A stretch of DNA of 64,000 bases from Prosthecobacter sp. (GCA_019186985.1 JABARQ010000024.1:108323-172322), one strand, 5' to 3'. Counted from the stretch's first letter, positions 9,077 through 18,271 are shown. A program made the numbers and translations. Notes: generated by a model not told the origin, from the letters alone.

Positions 9077-9574
9077 GTGAAGCTTATGCGCGCCGCCGTC
9101 CTCTGTCTCTTCATGCTATCCTTGGCCGTCCAGGTGCTGGGCCAGCCGGCGAAGAGGTCGACGCGCTACCGTGACTGTGACACGCTCTGTGCTGACTTGA
9201 ACGCCGCCATCCAGCGCCATCCAGGCCGTCTCGGCATGTGGCTGGAAGACGCGCTGGTGATTCATGAATCCTGTGCGGCGGAAATCGTCGCCTCGGCGAT
9301 CGACGCTGTGGGCAACCAGCCCGAACTCGTCCGGGCCATCCTGGAAACAGCCATTCATGTCGCACCCAGGCGCGAACCACAAATTCGTCTGGCCGCCCGG
9401 CGCTTCAAGATCCCCGCCGCCGCACAGTGGCTTGAGCCCAAGGTGCAAGAGGTTGTCGAAGTGAGGCGCGCGTTGGCCGCCGACAAGGCCGAACCCACTC
9501 CGCTGGAGGAAGTGCGTCGGGCCGTCGTGCCGGTGACGGCATCCGCAAGCCCGGCCAGGGCCGGCCGGAAATGA
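9077..9574 (+). CDS. Small exported protein of unknown function
   Basis: The 165-aa product has a clear signal peptide (MKLMRAAVLCLFMLSLAVQVLG). The mature part contains a Cys pair (RDCDTLCADL) and an alpha-helical region, with a basic C-terminus. I do not recognise the family. The start is either the GTG at 9077 or the ATG at 9086, and both keep the signal peptide. It is convergent with the nuclease-ligase gene, 6 nt away. Confidence 0.65.
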   Translation: MKLMRAAVLCLFMLSLAVQVLGQPAKRSTRYRDCDTLCADLNAAIQRHPGRLGMWLEDALVIHESCAAEIVASAIDAVGNQPELVRAILETAIHVAPRREPQIRLAARRFKIPAAAQWLEPKVQEVVEVRRALAADKAEPTPLEEVRRAVVPVTASASPARAGRK

Positions 9575-9580
9575 CTTCGT

Positions 9581-12301
9581 TCAGGCTTCCACTCCGGCCA
9601 GCCTGCGTGCGTAGTCCACGGTGTCGATCTCCTTCACCCCCTTGTCCCTGCGGATGGCCTTGATGCGCGGAAAACGCAGGGACAGCCCGCTGTCATGCCG
9701 GGAGCTGGCCTGAATGGAATCAAACGCCACCTCAAGCACGATGTCAGGCACCACGGTGCGCACGCGTCCCCTCTGCTCCAGGGTGCCGGCGGTGAAATGC
9801 TCCGTCAGCTCCTCGATCTCGAGATCCGTCAGGCCGCTGTAGGCCTTGCCGATCACACGCAGCCCTCCGTCAGAATCACGCACGGCAAAAGTGTAGTCGC
9901 TGAGCACATGGGCACGCCTGCCATGTCCCTGCTCGGCCTTTACAACCACCACATCCAGGGTGGCAAAGGCCTTCTTCAGCTTGAGCCAGGCCTTGCCTCG
10001 ACGCCCGGGCGTGTAGGCGCTTGCGGCATCCTTGATGATCAAGCCTTCGTTGCCGCGTCTGCGCGCCGCCATGAACAGGGTTTCAATCTCCTCCGTCGAC
10101 GAAGCCTTCTCCACCTGGATCAATGCAACACCATCATCCGCAAACCTCAGTGACTCCAACGCCTCTCGACGCAACGACAAAGGCCGGTCAAGAAGCGAAC
10201 ATCCGTTCATCCACAGCAGGTCGAAGACCACATACTTCACGCTTACGTCACTTGGCAGGAACAGGTCGGCCTGGTCCCGGCGGCCAAGCCGTTTCTGAAG
10301 GTCAAAAAACGTGAGCTTCTTCCCTTCGGCATGGGCGATGATTTCACCGTCCAGAATGACCTCCGCGTCCAGTGAACCCACAACTTTCAGGATTTCAGGA
10401 AACTGAATCCCGACAGGCTTCAGGTCCCGGGTGAAGACCTCGACACGTTCCCCGCAACGATGCACCTGGGCCCTGATGCCGTCGAACTTGTCCTCCACCC
10501 AAAGCGCCATTCCTCCTTCCCTCTCGACACTGGCTGCGTGCATGCGCCTCCAGATGTCCTCCGCCGACTCCTCCGGTGAGGCCAGCATGACTTTGATGGG
10601 GACGAAGGGCTGCGGACGAGCCTCCTCAAGGCGCCCGTCACGCGCCAGCACCGCCGCACGCCCCAGGTCACCGCAAAGCATCGCCGCCTCGCGGACCTGA
10701 TCGGAGCACTGCCCAAACGCAGCGGCCACGGCTTCCTCAATCAGCCCCTCCTTCGAACCCATGCGCAGATCACCCGTCAACAACCGCACCAGCCAGGAGC
10801 CCGAGTGGGCCGAAAGCCGGACGAACGCTTCGCGAAGCAGCTGAATCCTGCCCATCTGCCCGTCCGCCCGGCGGAGCCGGTCGAAAAGTCCGGCCACCTC
10901 CGGCAGGGCCATGGGTGAAGGTTGCAAGCTTGCCCGCTGCAGCACCAGGAAGGCCGTGCGTCCGGCGTCCGCCTGGCCGCGTGAGATGGCGCGGTAGTCC
11001 ACATCCGACACACCACTGACCTCCTGAAGCGCCCGTCGGATCAGCGCCCAGCCTGTGTTGAGCGGCGCTTCGCTTGCCGAAGGATCTCCGGTCAAACCGG
11101 CACAATAACGCACCGCCAGAATGAGCTCGTCGTCGTCCAGAGCTTTCAAATATCCGGCCAGAATCTCCACCTTGCGCAGCCTGGACGGCTCACCAGCCGT
11201 GCTCGCACAAACGGCGGCCCACCTGGAGAAGCCAGCCCCGGCTTCATGCGAAAACTCCCGCACTTCCAAAACCTCTTCAGCAGCGGCTGAAGAGGCGGCC
11301 GGAAAAAGGGGCATCTCCAGCTGATCGGCCTTCTCCAGCGTCCAGGCCTCAAAGCCGCGCGCCCTCAGGTCGGCGGCGAATTCCCGCGTATAACCATGAA
11401 CGAGATAAACCCGCCGGGGCTTCACCTGCTCCACCGTCTGCACAAGCTCCGGATAATCCGCGTGATCGCTGAGCGGAAAAATCTCATCCACCTGATGCCG
11501 GAACCTTGCCCCGGGCTGCAACGCCCAGCCGGACAGCATCGCCGTCCGGCAGACCTTCAGCTTCTTCAGGACCGTTGACCTGCCGTTGCTCGGGGGAAAC
11601 AGCAGCACATGACCGCGGGCATTCGCCGGATCAAACAGCCGGTATTCCGGCAGCCCGCCAAGCACATGCTTCACGGCCTCCGTCATCTCCCACACGGACT
11701 TGTGCAGCATCACCGGAAACCCGGCTCCGCCCAGGGCGCACAGGATTTCCTGCGCCTTGCCCAGCGAATAGCCCAGCAGCACGGGGATGCCGCCGTCCTC
11801 GATCGTTTCCCGTACAAATTTCAACACCTGGGCGATGACCTCGCGCGCCGGCGGGAACCGGAACATCGGCAGGCCGAAGGTGGTCTCCATGACCAGGGTG
11901 TCGGCGGAGGCCAGCTCGCACTTCTCGGAACTCAGCCCCTGCCGCAGCTTGTAGTCCCCCGTGTACAGCAGCGTGGCGCCGTCGCTCAGGCGCGTCAGGT
12001 GCAGCATGGCCGAACCAACGATGTGACCCGCCGGAAGCAGGCGCAGCTCCCAGCCCTCCCATTCAAACGGCGTCCGCATCGGCAACGCTTGGAACACGTT
12101 GTCCTTGCTCAAGCCGTAGCGTTCGCTCATCAGGTGCATCGTCAGCTCCGAGCAGAAGGTCGTGCGGTGACGGGCCACATGATCCGCATGGGCATGCGAG
12201 ATGAAGGCGCGGTCCACGCCAAAGTGCGGGTCCAGCCACAGGTCCGCCTCAGGCAGGTGGATGCCCCGGCGATGAGTGACGGCAAGGAGTGGCGGCGGCA
12301 T
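9581..12301 (-). CDS. Fused metallo-beta-lactamase nuclease and ATP-dependent DNA ligase
   Basis: The 906-aa single chain joins two proteins usually encoded separately as ligase-associated partners. Residues 1-335 are the beta-CASP-type metallo-beta-lactamase exonuclease, with the HAHADH metal motif at residues 36-41 and a later SDHADY. After an Ala/Glu linker, residues about 360-906 form an ATP-dependent DNA ligase: the N-terminal helical domain, then motif I EDKFDGIR with the AMP-accepting Lys at about residue 605, then the OB domain ending near LRFPRIKAIR. The start is the ATG at 12301, since the open frame upstream has no homology and overlaps the rdgB promoter. A DNA-repair role is expected. 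No Lhr-type helicase or PdeM phosphoesterase, common in such clusters, lies beside it. Confidence 0.9.
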   Translation of the reverse strand: MPPPLLAVTHRRGIHLPEADLWLDPHFGVDRAFISHAHADHVARHRTTFCSELTMHLMSERYGLSKDNVFQALPMRTPFEWEGWELRLLPAGHIVGSAMLHLTRLSDGATLLYTGDYKLRQGLSSEKCELASADTLVMETTFGLPMFRFPPAREVIAQVLKFVRETIEDGGIPVLLGYSLGKAQEILCALGGAGFPVMLHKSVWEMTEAVKHVLGGLPEYRLFDPANARGHVLLFPPSNGRSTVLKKLKVCRTAMLSGWALQPGARFRHQVDEIFPLSDHADYPELVQTVEQVKPRRVYLVHGYTREFAADLRARGFEAWTLEKADQLEMPLFPAASSAAAEEVLEVREFSHEAGAGFSRWAAVCASTAGEPSRLRKVEILAGYLKALDDDELILAVRYCAGLTGDPSASEAPLNTGWALIRRALQEVSGVSDVDYRAISRGQADAGRTAFLVLQRASLQPSPMALPEVAGLFDRLRRADGQMGRIQLLREAFVRLSAHSGSWLVRLLTGDLRMGSKEGLIEEAVAAAFGQCSDQVREAAMLCGDLGRAAVLARDGRLEEARPQPFVPIKVMLASPEESAEDIWRRMHAASVEREGGMALWVEDKFDGIRAQVHRCGERVEVFTRDLKPVGIQFPEILKVVGSLDAEVILDGEIIAHAEGKKLTFFDLQKRLGRRDQADLFLPSDVSVKYVVFDLLWMNGCSLLDRPLSLRREALESLRFADDGVALIQVEKASSTEEIETLFMAARRRGNEGLIIKDAASAYTPGRRGKAWLKLKKAFATLDVVVVKAEQGHGRRAHVLSDYTFAVRDSDGGLRVIGKAYSGLTDLEIEELTEHFTAGTLEQRGRVRTVVPDIVLEVAFDSIQASSRHDSGLSLRFPRIKAIRRDKGVKEIDTVDYARRLAGVEA

Positions 12302-12339
12302 GAAGGGATGCAAGGATACGAGCGGAAGGTGGAGCCGAA

Positions 12340-12357
12340 AAACTGAGTTTTCAGTTT
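12340..12357. promoter_or_regulatory. Perfect 7-bp palindrome in the divergent ligase/rdgB intergenic region
   Basis: AAACTGA and TCAGTTT are separated by 4 nt, in the 94-nt gap between two divergent starts. It could be an operator for either gene, or chance. It does not match the TGTTC-N4-GAACA LexA motif. Confidence 0.3.
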
Positions 12358-12395
12358 GAGCGCAGGAACACTCCCCCCCTACTTTGCCGACTCCC

Positions 12396-12992
12396 ATGCC
12401 TGAACTCATCTTTGCCACCTCAAACGCCCACAAGGTCCAGGAAGTCGCCGCCATGCTTGGAACTCAATGGCAGGTTCAGGGCCTGCGCAGCTTCCCCCAA
12501 ATCCAGCTTCCCGAGGAAACAGGCACCACCTTTGAAGCCAACGCCATCCTCAAGGCGGAGGCGGCCAGTGCCGCGCTTCCCGGGCATTACGTCATCGCCG
12601 ACGACTCCGGCCTGGAGGTGGACGCCCTGGGCGGCGAACCCGGAGTTTATTCCGCCCGTTATGCCGGCCCATCCGCCACGGACGCGGACAACCGGGCACG
12701 TTTGAAAACCGAGTTAGGCCGACTGACCACCCCCCTGTTCCCGGGCCGTTTCCGATGCTGCCTCGCCCTGGCCCTGAATGGCAGGACCCTGCACGTCACC
12801 CATGGCACGATCGAGGGCATCCTGCGCCTCGTCGAACAGGGTGAAGGCGGCTTTGGCTATGACCCGCTCTTCCAGCCCGACGGATTTCAGGACACCTTCG
12901 GCGTACTGCCGTCGGAAGTGAAAAATCAACTCAGCCACCGCGCCCGGGCCCTTGGACAGTTGAAGGCGTGGATGGAACAAAATCTGGCCTGA
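12396..12992 (+). CDS. rdgB: dITP/XTP pyrophosphatase (RdgB/HAM1 family)
   Basis: It hydrolyses non-canonical purine nucleoside triphosphates to monophosphates, keeping inosine and xanthosine out of DNA. The 198 aa show the family signatures: N-terminal ATSNAHKVQEV, ETGTTFEANAILKAEAA, the catalytic DDSGLEVDALGGEPGVYSAR, GFGYDPLF and SHRARAL. The ATG at 12396 places the first strand (PELIFATSN) correctly; an upstream TTG would add only four residues. It diverges from the nuclease-ligase gene and is followed after 41 nt by a nucleoside phosphorylase gene. Confidence 0.95.
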   Translation: MPELIFATSNAHKVQEVAAMLGTQWQVQGLRSFPQIQLPEETGTTFEANAILKAEAASAALPGHYVIADDSGLEVDALGGEPGVYSARYAGPSATDADNRARLKTELGRLTTPLFPGRFRCCLALALNGRTLHVTHGTIEGILRLVEQGEGGFGYDPLFQPDGFQDTFGVLPSEVKNQLSHRARALGQLKAWMEQNLA

Positions 12993-13033
12993 ACCTTTCC
13001 CGTCCACCTCCGTTTCCTGCCTCGTCCACCCCC

Positions 13034-14266
13034 ATGCACATCCCAACCCTCATCGAACACAAGCGCGATGGAGGCGAGCTGTCCCCGGACGAAATCCACC
13101 AGGTCATCCAGGCCTTCACCGCCGGAGACATGCCGGATTATCAGATGAGCGCGCTGGCCATGGCCATCCTGCTTCGGGGCATGTCCACCCGGGAAACCGC
13201 CGCCCTGACGGAAGCCATGCTGCACAGCGGCAGCACCCTGCAATGGGCCGCCGACGCCCCCATGCGCGTCGACAAGCACAGCACCGGCGGCATTGGCGAC
13301 AAGACCAGCCTGATCATCGCCCCGCTGCTTGCCTGCGACGGCGTCTGGGTGCCGATGATCTCCGGACGCGGCCTCGGCATCACCGGCGGCACGCTGGACA
13401 AGCTCGAGTCCATCCCCGGCTTCCGGACCCAGCTGAGCGAACCGGAGATCCACCGGGTCATCCGAAAAACAGGCTGCGTCATGGTCGGCCAGACTGCGGA
13501 CATCTGCCCCGCTGACAAAAAGCTCTACGCCCTGCGTGACGTCACCGGCACGGTTCCCAGCGTACCCTTGATCACCGCAAGCATCCTCAGCAAAAAGCTC
13601 GCGGAAGGACTCAACCGCCTCGTTCTCGACGTCAAATTCGGCACCGGTGCCTTCATGAAGACCGAAGCTGCGGCGCACGAACTTGCGCAGAGCATGGTAC
13701 AAACGGGCCGCGCGCTCGGTGTGCGAGCCGGTGTCCGGCTCAGCCGCATGGACGAGCCCACCGGTGAAGCCGCCGGCAACGCCCTTGAAGTGGCCGAAGC
13801 CGTCCGCTGCCTCCAGGGAGACGGGCCTCAGGACCTGGAGGAGATCGTCCTCGACCTCTGCGCCGCCGTTTCCATCTCATCCCGTGAACAACTGCAACAT
13901 CTTCTTCACAGCGGAGCTGCCTGGGAGCGCTTCCAGCAGATGGTCTCCGCCCAGGGCGGCAGACCGGCCGATCTCACGCGCATCACCGAGATTCATCGCG
14001 CCCCGGTCATCCGCGAACTCAAGGCCGACCAAAGCGGCAGGCTCACCCGGATGGATGCCCGCATCATCGGCCAGGCCATCCTGGAACTCGGTGCAGGCCG
14101 GGCCAGGTCGAATGACAGCATCGACTTCGCCGTTGGCTGCGATCAGATTGCCAAGACAGGCCAGGCCATCGCCTTTGGCGAAGTGCTGCTGCGCATCCAC
14201 GCCCGCAGCACCAGCGCCGCCGACGCTGCGGAATCCAGCATTCGTCAGGGCATCCGAATCGAGTGA
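13034..14266 (+). CDS. pdp: Pyrimidine-nucleoside (thymidine) phosphorylase
   Basis: It cleaves pyrimidine nucleosides with phosphate to free base and (deoxy)ribose 1-phosphate. The 410-aa protein has the diagnostic KHSTGGIGDKTS and SGRGLGITGGTLDKLESIPGF segments, followed by a C-terminal pyrimidine phosphorylase domain. The ATG at 13034 begins MHIPTLIEHKRDGGELS, matching the family start; the frame is open upstream into rdgB without homology. It sits between rdgB and dhaL on the same strand, suggesting a small salvage-related operon. I cannot decide from sequence alone between the broad (Pdp) and thymidine-specific (DeoA) enzymes. Confidence 0.92.
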   Translation: MHIPTLIEHKRDGGELSPDEIHQVIQAFTAGDMPDYQMSALAMAILLRGMSTRETAALTEAMLHSGSTLQWAADAPMRVDKHSTGGIGDKTSLIIAPLLACDGVWVPMISGRGLGITGGTLDKLESIPGFRTQLSEPEIHRVIRKTGCVMVGQTADICPADKKLYALRDVTGTVPSVPLITASILSKKLAEGLNRLVLDVKFGTGAFMKTEAAAHELAQSMVQTGRALGVRAGVRLSRMDEPTGEAAGNALEVAEAVRCLQGDGPQDLEEIVLDLCAAVSISSREQLQHLLHSGAAWERFQQMVSAQGGRPADLTRITEIHRAPVIRELKADQSGRLTRMDARIIGQAILELGAGRARSNDSIDFAVGCDQIAKTGQAIAFGEVLLRIHARSTSAADAAESSIRQGIRIE

Positions 14267-14325
14267 TCACCCGGCCCTTTTTCCTGTTTGACGCCCGCCA
14301 GCCTTCATCCACCATCACTTCCGCC

Positions 14326-14961
14326 ATGCCCAAAGCCAGCCTTTCCAAAGACGAAGTCAAAGCCATGCTCCTGCTCGCCTGCGAGCGCATCATCGCCGCC
14401 GAACCCCAGCTTTCCGAAGCGGACCGCAACCTCGGCGACGGCGATCACGGCCTCGGCATGCAGCGCGGCATGACCGCCGCCAGGGAAAAGCTGGAGGCTG
14501 GTGATGCCGAATCCATCGACAAAAGCTTCTCCGCCGTCGGCATGGCGATGATGAGCAGCATGGGCGGAGCCTCGGGAGCCATCTTCGGAACTTTCTTCCG
14601 CAACGGCGGCAAAGCCCTGGCAGGCAAGGAAACCTTCGACGCCGCCGGACTCGCCGCCTTCCTTCAGGCGGGAGTGGACGGTGTGAAACTGCGCGGAGGA
14701 GCCGCTGTCGGTGATAAAACGGTCGTCGACGCCATGCAACCCGCCGCAGAAAAGGCCGCCGAAGTCGCAGACCACCCTCTGCCAGAAGCCATCGCAGCAG
14801 TCCAGAAGGCCGCGCTTGATGGCATGGAGGCGAGCAAGGCCATGGTAGCCAAATTTGGCCGCGCTAAAACGCTCGGTGACGCCTGCATCGGATTCCCGGA
14901 CGCAGGCGCAATGTCCGTCACCGTCATCATCGGTGCCTTTGCGGACTACATCCGCGCCTGA
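14326..14961 (+). CDS. dhaL: Dihydroxyacetone kinase, ADP-binding DhaL subunit
   Basis: The 211-aa protein is the all-helical nucleotide-binding subunit of dihydroxyacetone kinase. The signature NLGDGDHGLGMQRGM carries the Asp residues that bind magnesium and ADP. MSSMGGASGAIFGTFF and RGGAAVGDKTVVDAMQPA follow as in DhaL. The start at 14326 (MPKASLSKDEVKAML) is the first ATG before the family core. The substrate-binding partner DhaK is not in the window, so this may pair with a distant subunit or act on another small keto-alcohol. It follows pdp by 59 nt. Confidence 0.88.
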   Translation: MPKASLSKDEVKAMLLLACERIIAAEPQLSEADRNLGDGDHGLGMQRGMTAAREKLEAGDAESIDKSFSAVGMAMMSSMGGASGAIFGTFFRNGGKALAGKETFDAAGLAAFLQAGVDGVKLRGGAAVGDKTVVDAMQPAAEKAAEVADHPLPEAIAAVQKAALDGMEASKAMVAKFGRAKTLGDACIGFPDAGAMSVTVIIGAFADYIRA

Positions 14962-15408
14962 GGACAAAACCTCGAAGGAACCAGGCTTTAGCCAGGGTCA
15001 ATCATGTCGATCAGACATGCCGCAGGACGCCTGCTGTCCTGACTTGCAGGCAAATCACGCAACAGCCGCTCCAGTCAGCCACGGCTCTTTGATGGCTCCA
15101 GACCGACCATTCATTGGAATTGGCCTCAGCCGCTCAGGGCAGCTTTAACTTGAACGCCAGGCTAAAACCTGAAGCCCTGGCTTTTCACTCAGCACTCCTT
15201 GGGTCAGTGCTGGAAATCAAGGACTTAAGAAGATGGCACTGAATGCAACCCAACCATCAATTTAACTAAAACTTACAATCCAAGGATTTAACATATTATT
15301 CAAACACACAGATCAAGACTGACCAACTCATCTATATACTTAAATTTAGGGCTCGATGCTTACAATTTTTACATTCCTATTTTATTATAATTATGGCAGT
15401 GTTAGTGA
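14962..15408. other. 447-nt intergenic region between dhaL and the PEP-CTERM gene
   Basis: No convincing coding frame is present. The first half has the usual GC content. A GCCAGG/CCTGGC stem at 15156-15181 followed by TTTT may be a weak terminator. The second half (about 15230-15400) is strongly AT-rich and probably carries the promoter of the next gene. Nothing else is recognised. Confidence 0.6.
15386..15391 (+). promoter_or_regulatory. Candidate -10 box for the PEP-CTERM gene
   Basis: A perfect TATAAT lies 17 nt before the ATG at 15409, at the end of an AT-rich region. No well-spaced -35 box was found, so the assignment is tentative. Confidence 0.35.
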
Positions 15409-16296
15409 ATGAGACAAGAATCAAAGACCCAACTCGGCCTCTCACCCAAGCTCTTCAGCGGCTTGCATCTCGTCAGCTTGCTTCTCTTAGGAGGCGATCT
15501 TTCCGCCCAAACACTGATCTCATCTCCAGGTTTTTTTGACCCAGATTTCACTGCTCGGCGTCCAGGCTCAGGTTCATTGATCAGCCTGACGGTAGACACA
15601 ACCCCCTACACCCCCGCCGATCAGTCAGCCGGCAATGTGACCTGGACTCATACCGCAGGCGGCCTGGTGCAGGCAGGTACCTCAGTTCCCCTGGTCGGCA
15701 CCGTCGATGTTCAACTGGCGGCCTATACTCAAACCCTTGGTGACAGCCTCGTTTTTGGACGGGAACTGGAAACCACCACCACGGGTTTGATTGGTGACCT
15801 TGGAGCCACGATCACCGGCCTGACAGACCAGGTTGTCGGCGCCAGCGCCATCAACGCCTGGATCGGCTCCTCCACTGTCACGGGACTGGGCCTCACCCAG
15901 GGACAGACTTATTCGGTGACCTTCGACGTCCAGGCAGGAGCCGGCATCAATCTCAATGCGCTCAACTCTGCCAGCTTCAGCCTGTTCAACGGTGGCATTC
16001 CCATCGAAAACCTGAGTTCCACGGAAACCCTGAACGTCCTCGACCTCGTGCAGCTTGGCGGCGGCCTTGCAACCATCACCTTCGACTTCGTGGCCCTGGA
16101 TCCCTATGACGAACTCACCTTCCGCTTTGCCGCAGACACAATCTCTGATGTGAACCTGCTTGGCGCGATCACGGACAACCAGACCGTCCTTGAATTTTCC
16201 AACTTCACCCTGGCACCCGTGCCCGAAGCAGGATCCCTGTTTTTCGCCTTGTTGGGGCTGCTCATTCAGCTTCGACGCAAGCGGTGGATGGCTTGA
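15409..16296 (+). CDS. PEP-CTERM sorted extracellular protein
   Basis: The 295-aa product has an N-terminal signal peptide (LHLVSLLLLGGDLSA) and a beta-rich, Thr/Ser/Gly-rich body. It ends with the sorting signal PVPEAGS, a hydrophobic helix (LFFALLGLLIQL) and a basic tail RRKRW. PEP-CTERM tails are recognised by exosortases and direct attachment to exopolysaccharide or the cell surface. No exosortase is encoded in this window. The repeated ITGL and TGLG motifs suggest a beta-sandwich, but the function is unknown. Confidence 0.8.
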   Translation: MRQESKTQLGLSPKLFSGLHLVSLLLLGGDLSAQTLISSPGFFDPDFTARRPGSGSLISLTVDTTPYTPADQSAGNVTWTHTAGGLVQAGTSVPLVGTVDVQLAAYTQTLGDSLVFGRELETTTTGLIGDLGATITGLTDQVVGASAINAWIGSSTVTGLGLTQGQTYSVTFDVQAGAGINLNALNSASFSLFNGGIPIENLSSTETLNVLDLVQLGGGLATITFDFVALDPYDELTFRFAADTISDVNLLGAITDNQTVLEFSNFTLAPVPEAGSLFFALLGLLIQLRRKRWMA

Positions 16297-16410
16297 ACCA
16301 AAATCGACCTGGTCAAGTCGTGTCCTGTTTTGCTTTAATATTTTCTGCCAGCAGCCTGCCCAGCACGGGAAAAACTTGTCACCATCCCAAGACTGTCGAA
16401 GACATGGCCG

Positions 16411-17511
16411 ATGACCCGCAAGGAGGCCTGGATCGCACTCAACCTGATTCCACAGGTGGGGCCGGTGCGCGTTCAACGGCTGCTGGCCCGGATGGGCTCC
16501 CCCGAACGGATCCTGACAGCCAGAACCGCTGAACTCCTGGAGGCGGAAGGCATTGGCAGGACTCAGGCGGACCTGATCACCGGCTGGGAGTCGCAGGTTG
16601 ATCTCGCCGGGGAACTTCGCAAAATTCAGGAACGCGGGCTGACCATCCTCACCCAGGATGACGAACTTTATCCACCCCTGCTGAAAACCATCCATGATCC
16701 GCCCCTGGTTCTTTACGTCTGGGGTGAGGTGACCCCGAAGGATCATCATGCCATCGGTGTTGTCGGCAGCAGGCACGCCACTCCCTATGGCCTGAATGCC
16801 ACCAAGAAGATGAGCTTTCAGATCGCCTACAGCGGCTGCACCGTCATCAGCGGGCTGGCCAGAGGCATCGACACCGCCGCCCATGAAGCAGCGCTCGCCG
16901 CCAAGGGACGCACCATCGCCGTCATCGGCGCAGGCATCGGCAAGCTCTATCCTCCGGAAAACATGGCCCTGGCCGAGCGCATCGCCCAGAACGGCGCCGT
17001 GATCAGCGAGTATGCCGTGGACCGGGTCGCGGACAGGCAGACCTTTCCTTACCGCAACAGGGTGGTCGCAGGCTGGAGCAGCGGATTGCTTGTCACAGAA
17101 GCACCGTTGAAAAGCGGCTCGCTCATCACCGCCCAGCAGGCCGTGGATGAGGGCAGGACCGTCTATGCGGTGCCGGGGCCCATCGACAAACCGACCTCGG
17201 CGGGCTGCAACCGGCTGATTCAGCAGGGTGCCAAACTCGTCATGAACGGCGATGATCTCCTGGACGACCTCATGGCCCTCTTCCCCACCGCGCCTTGCGC
17301 CCCGAAGCTCGAAACACCCAGGCCTGCGGTAGCCCTCTCCCTGGATGAAGAGATTCTCTACAAGGCCATCGATCGGGAGGAACGGCACATTGATGACCTC
17401 ATCAGCAGATGCGGCCTGACGGCGGCCACCGTCAACGTGACCCTGATGCGGCTGGAGATGAAGCGGCTCATCCGCGCCCTGCCCGGCCGACGATACCTCC
17501 GCCTGGTCTGA
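16411..17511 (+). CDS. dprA: DNA-processing protein DprA
   Basis: DprA loads RecA on incoming single-stranded DNA during natural transformation. The 366 aa contain an N-terminal SAM-like helical region, the Rossmann-like core with GVVGSRHATPYG, SGLARGIDTAAHEAAL, YPPEN and PFPYRNR-type segments, SGSLITAQQAVDEGR and AVPGP, and a C-terminal winged helix (DEEILYKAIDREERHIDDLI). The ATG at 16411 is the natural start. No other competence gene is adjacent. Its stop abuts the stop of the convergent gene on the minus strand. Confidence 0.94.
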   Translation: MTRKEAWIALNLIPQVGPVRVQRLLARMGSPERILTARTAELLEAEGIGRTQADLITGWESQVDLAGELRKIQERGLTILTQDDELYPPLLKTIHDPPLVLYVWGEVTPKDHHAIGVVGSRHATPYGLNATKKMSFQIAYSGCTVISGLARGIDTAAHEAALAAKGRTIAVIGAGIGKLYPPENMALAERIAQNGAVISEYAVDRVADRQTFPYRNRVVAGWSSGLLVTEAPLKSGSLITAQQAVDEGRTVYAVPGPIDKPTSAGCNRLIQQGAKLVMNGDDLLDDLMALFPTAPCAPKLETPRPAVALSLDEEILYKAIDREERHIDDLISRCGLTAATVNVTLMRLEMKRLIRALPGRRYLRLV

Positions 17512-18222
17512 TCAGGCCACCACGCGAATTTCCGCGAGCTGGGGCTTCAGCAGGTCCGCAACCAGCCGGGCAAGATCCACCGGCAGCGCCGCATCCACCT
17601 GGGCACGGGTCGCCAGAGACCATTCCAGGCGCAGATATTCGGAAACGAGATTCGTCAGGCTCAGCTGGAAAAAATGCGCCACCGCCGCCCAGGCCGTCAG
17701 AAAGTGACCAGGCGACTGCCCGGATTCACAGGCACGACGATAATGCCCCAGGACGCCCTGATAACGCGCCTGCCGGGTGGCTTTGAACAGCAGTCGGCCA
17801 GCCTCCTTGCTTGCCTCGGCTTCGGATCCGTCAAGCCTTCCGGAAAAAGCGTGGTCGGCATGCTGCAGCGCATTCAGGTCGTTGTGCAGAACCGCCTGCC
17901 AGGCCCGCATCAGCTGAGGGGTCAGCACCTCCGGAAGCCGCTGTGACACAAAGACATCCCAGTCCGCCCTGACTTGCCTCATCGGCCCTCCCCCTGCCGG
18001 CAGAAAATGAAGGTGGTCACGACGACGGCGGATGCCTGAAAGCAGCCACTGCACCCAGTCCAGGCCGCGAGACCAGTCCTCCATGGCCTGAGATTCCGAC
18101 TCATCGGCATCCGCGAGCAGCGTGAGCGATGCCAAAGATCTGCCAGCTGGCGCAGGCATGGGCTCCCTGCCCGCAGAAAGCCGCGGTTCAGTGTCATCCA
18201 TGCGTTGCAGGAGCCGGAACAT
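17512..18222 (-). CDS. Uncharacterised helical protein
   Basis: I do not recognise the family. The start is uncertain: 18222 gives 236 aa, the ATG at 18273 would add 17 residues and touch the divergent start, and a later ATG exists at 18159. The protein is predicted largely alpha-helical and soluble, with Trp-rich segments (DWSRGLDWVQWLL, FLTAWAAVAHFF) and no signal peptide. It is convergent with dprA and divergent from the YkgJ-type gene. The region upstream is short, so a divergent promoter must overlap the 5' end. Confidence 0.6.
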   Translation of the reverse strand: MFRLLQRMDDTEPRLSAGREPMPAPAGRSLASLTLLADADESESQAMEDWSRGLDWVQWLLSGIRRRRDHLHFLPAGGGPMRQVRADWDVFVSQRLPEVLTPQLMRAWQAVLHNDLNALQHADHAFSGRLDGSEAEASKEAGRLLFKATRQARYQGVLGHYRRACESGQSPGHFLTAWAAVAHFFQLSLTNLVSEYLRLEWSLATRAQVDAALPVDLARLVADLLKPQLAEIRVVA

Positions 18223-18271
18223 CCGGCCAGTATGGATGGCACGTCTGCATCCTGCGAATTGAAAAGTTTCC

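Noticed and set aside
15682..17388. Long minus-strand frame over the PEP-CTERM gene and dprA
   Set aside because: Antisense artefact; no domain, and dprA is unambiguous on the plus strand.
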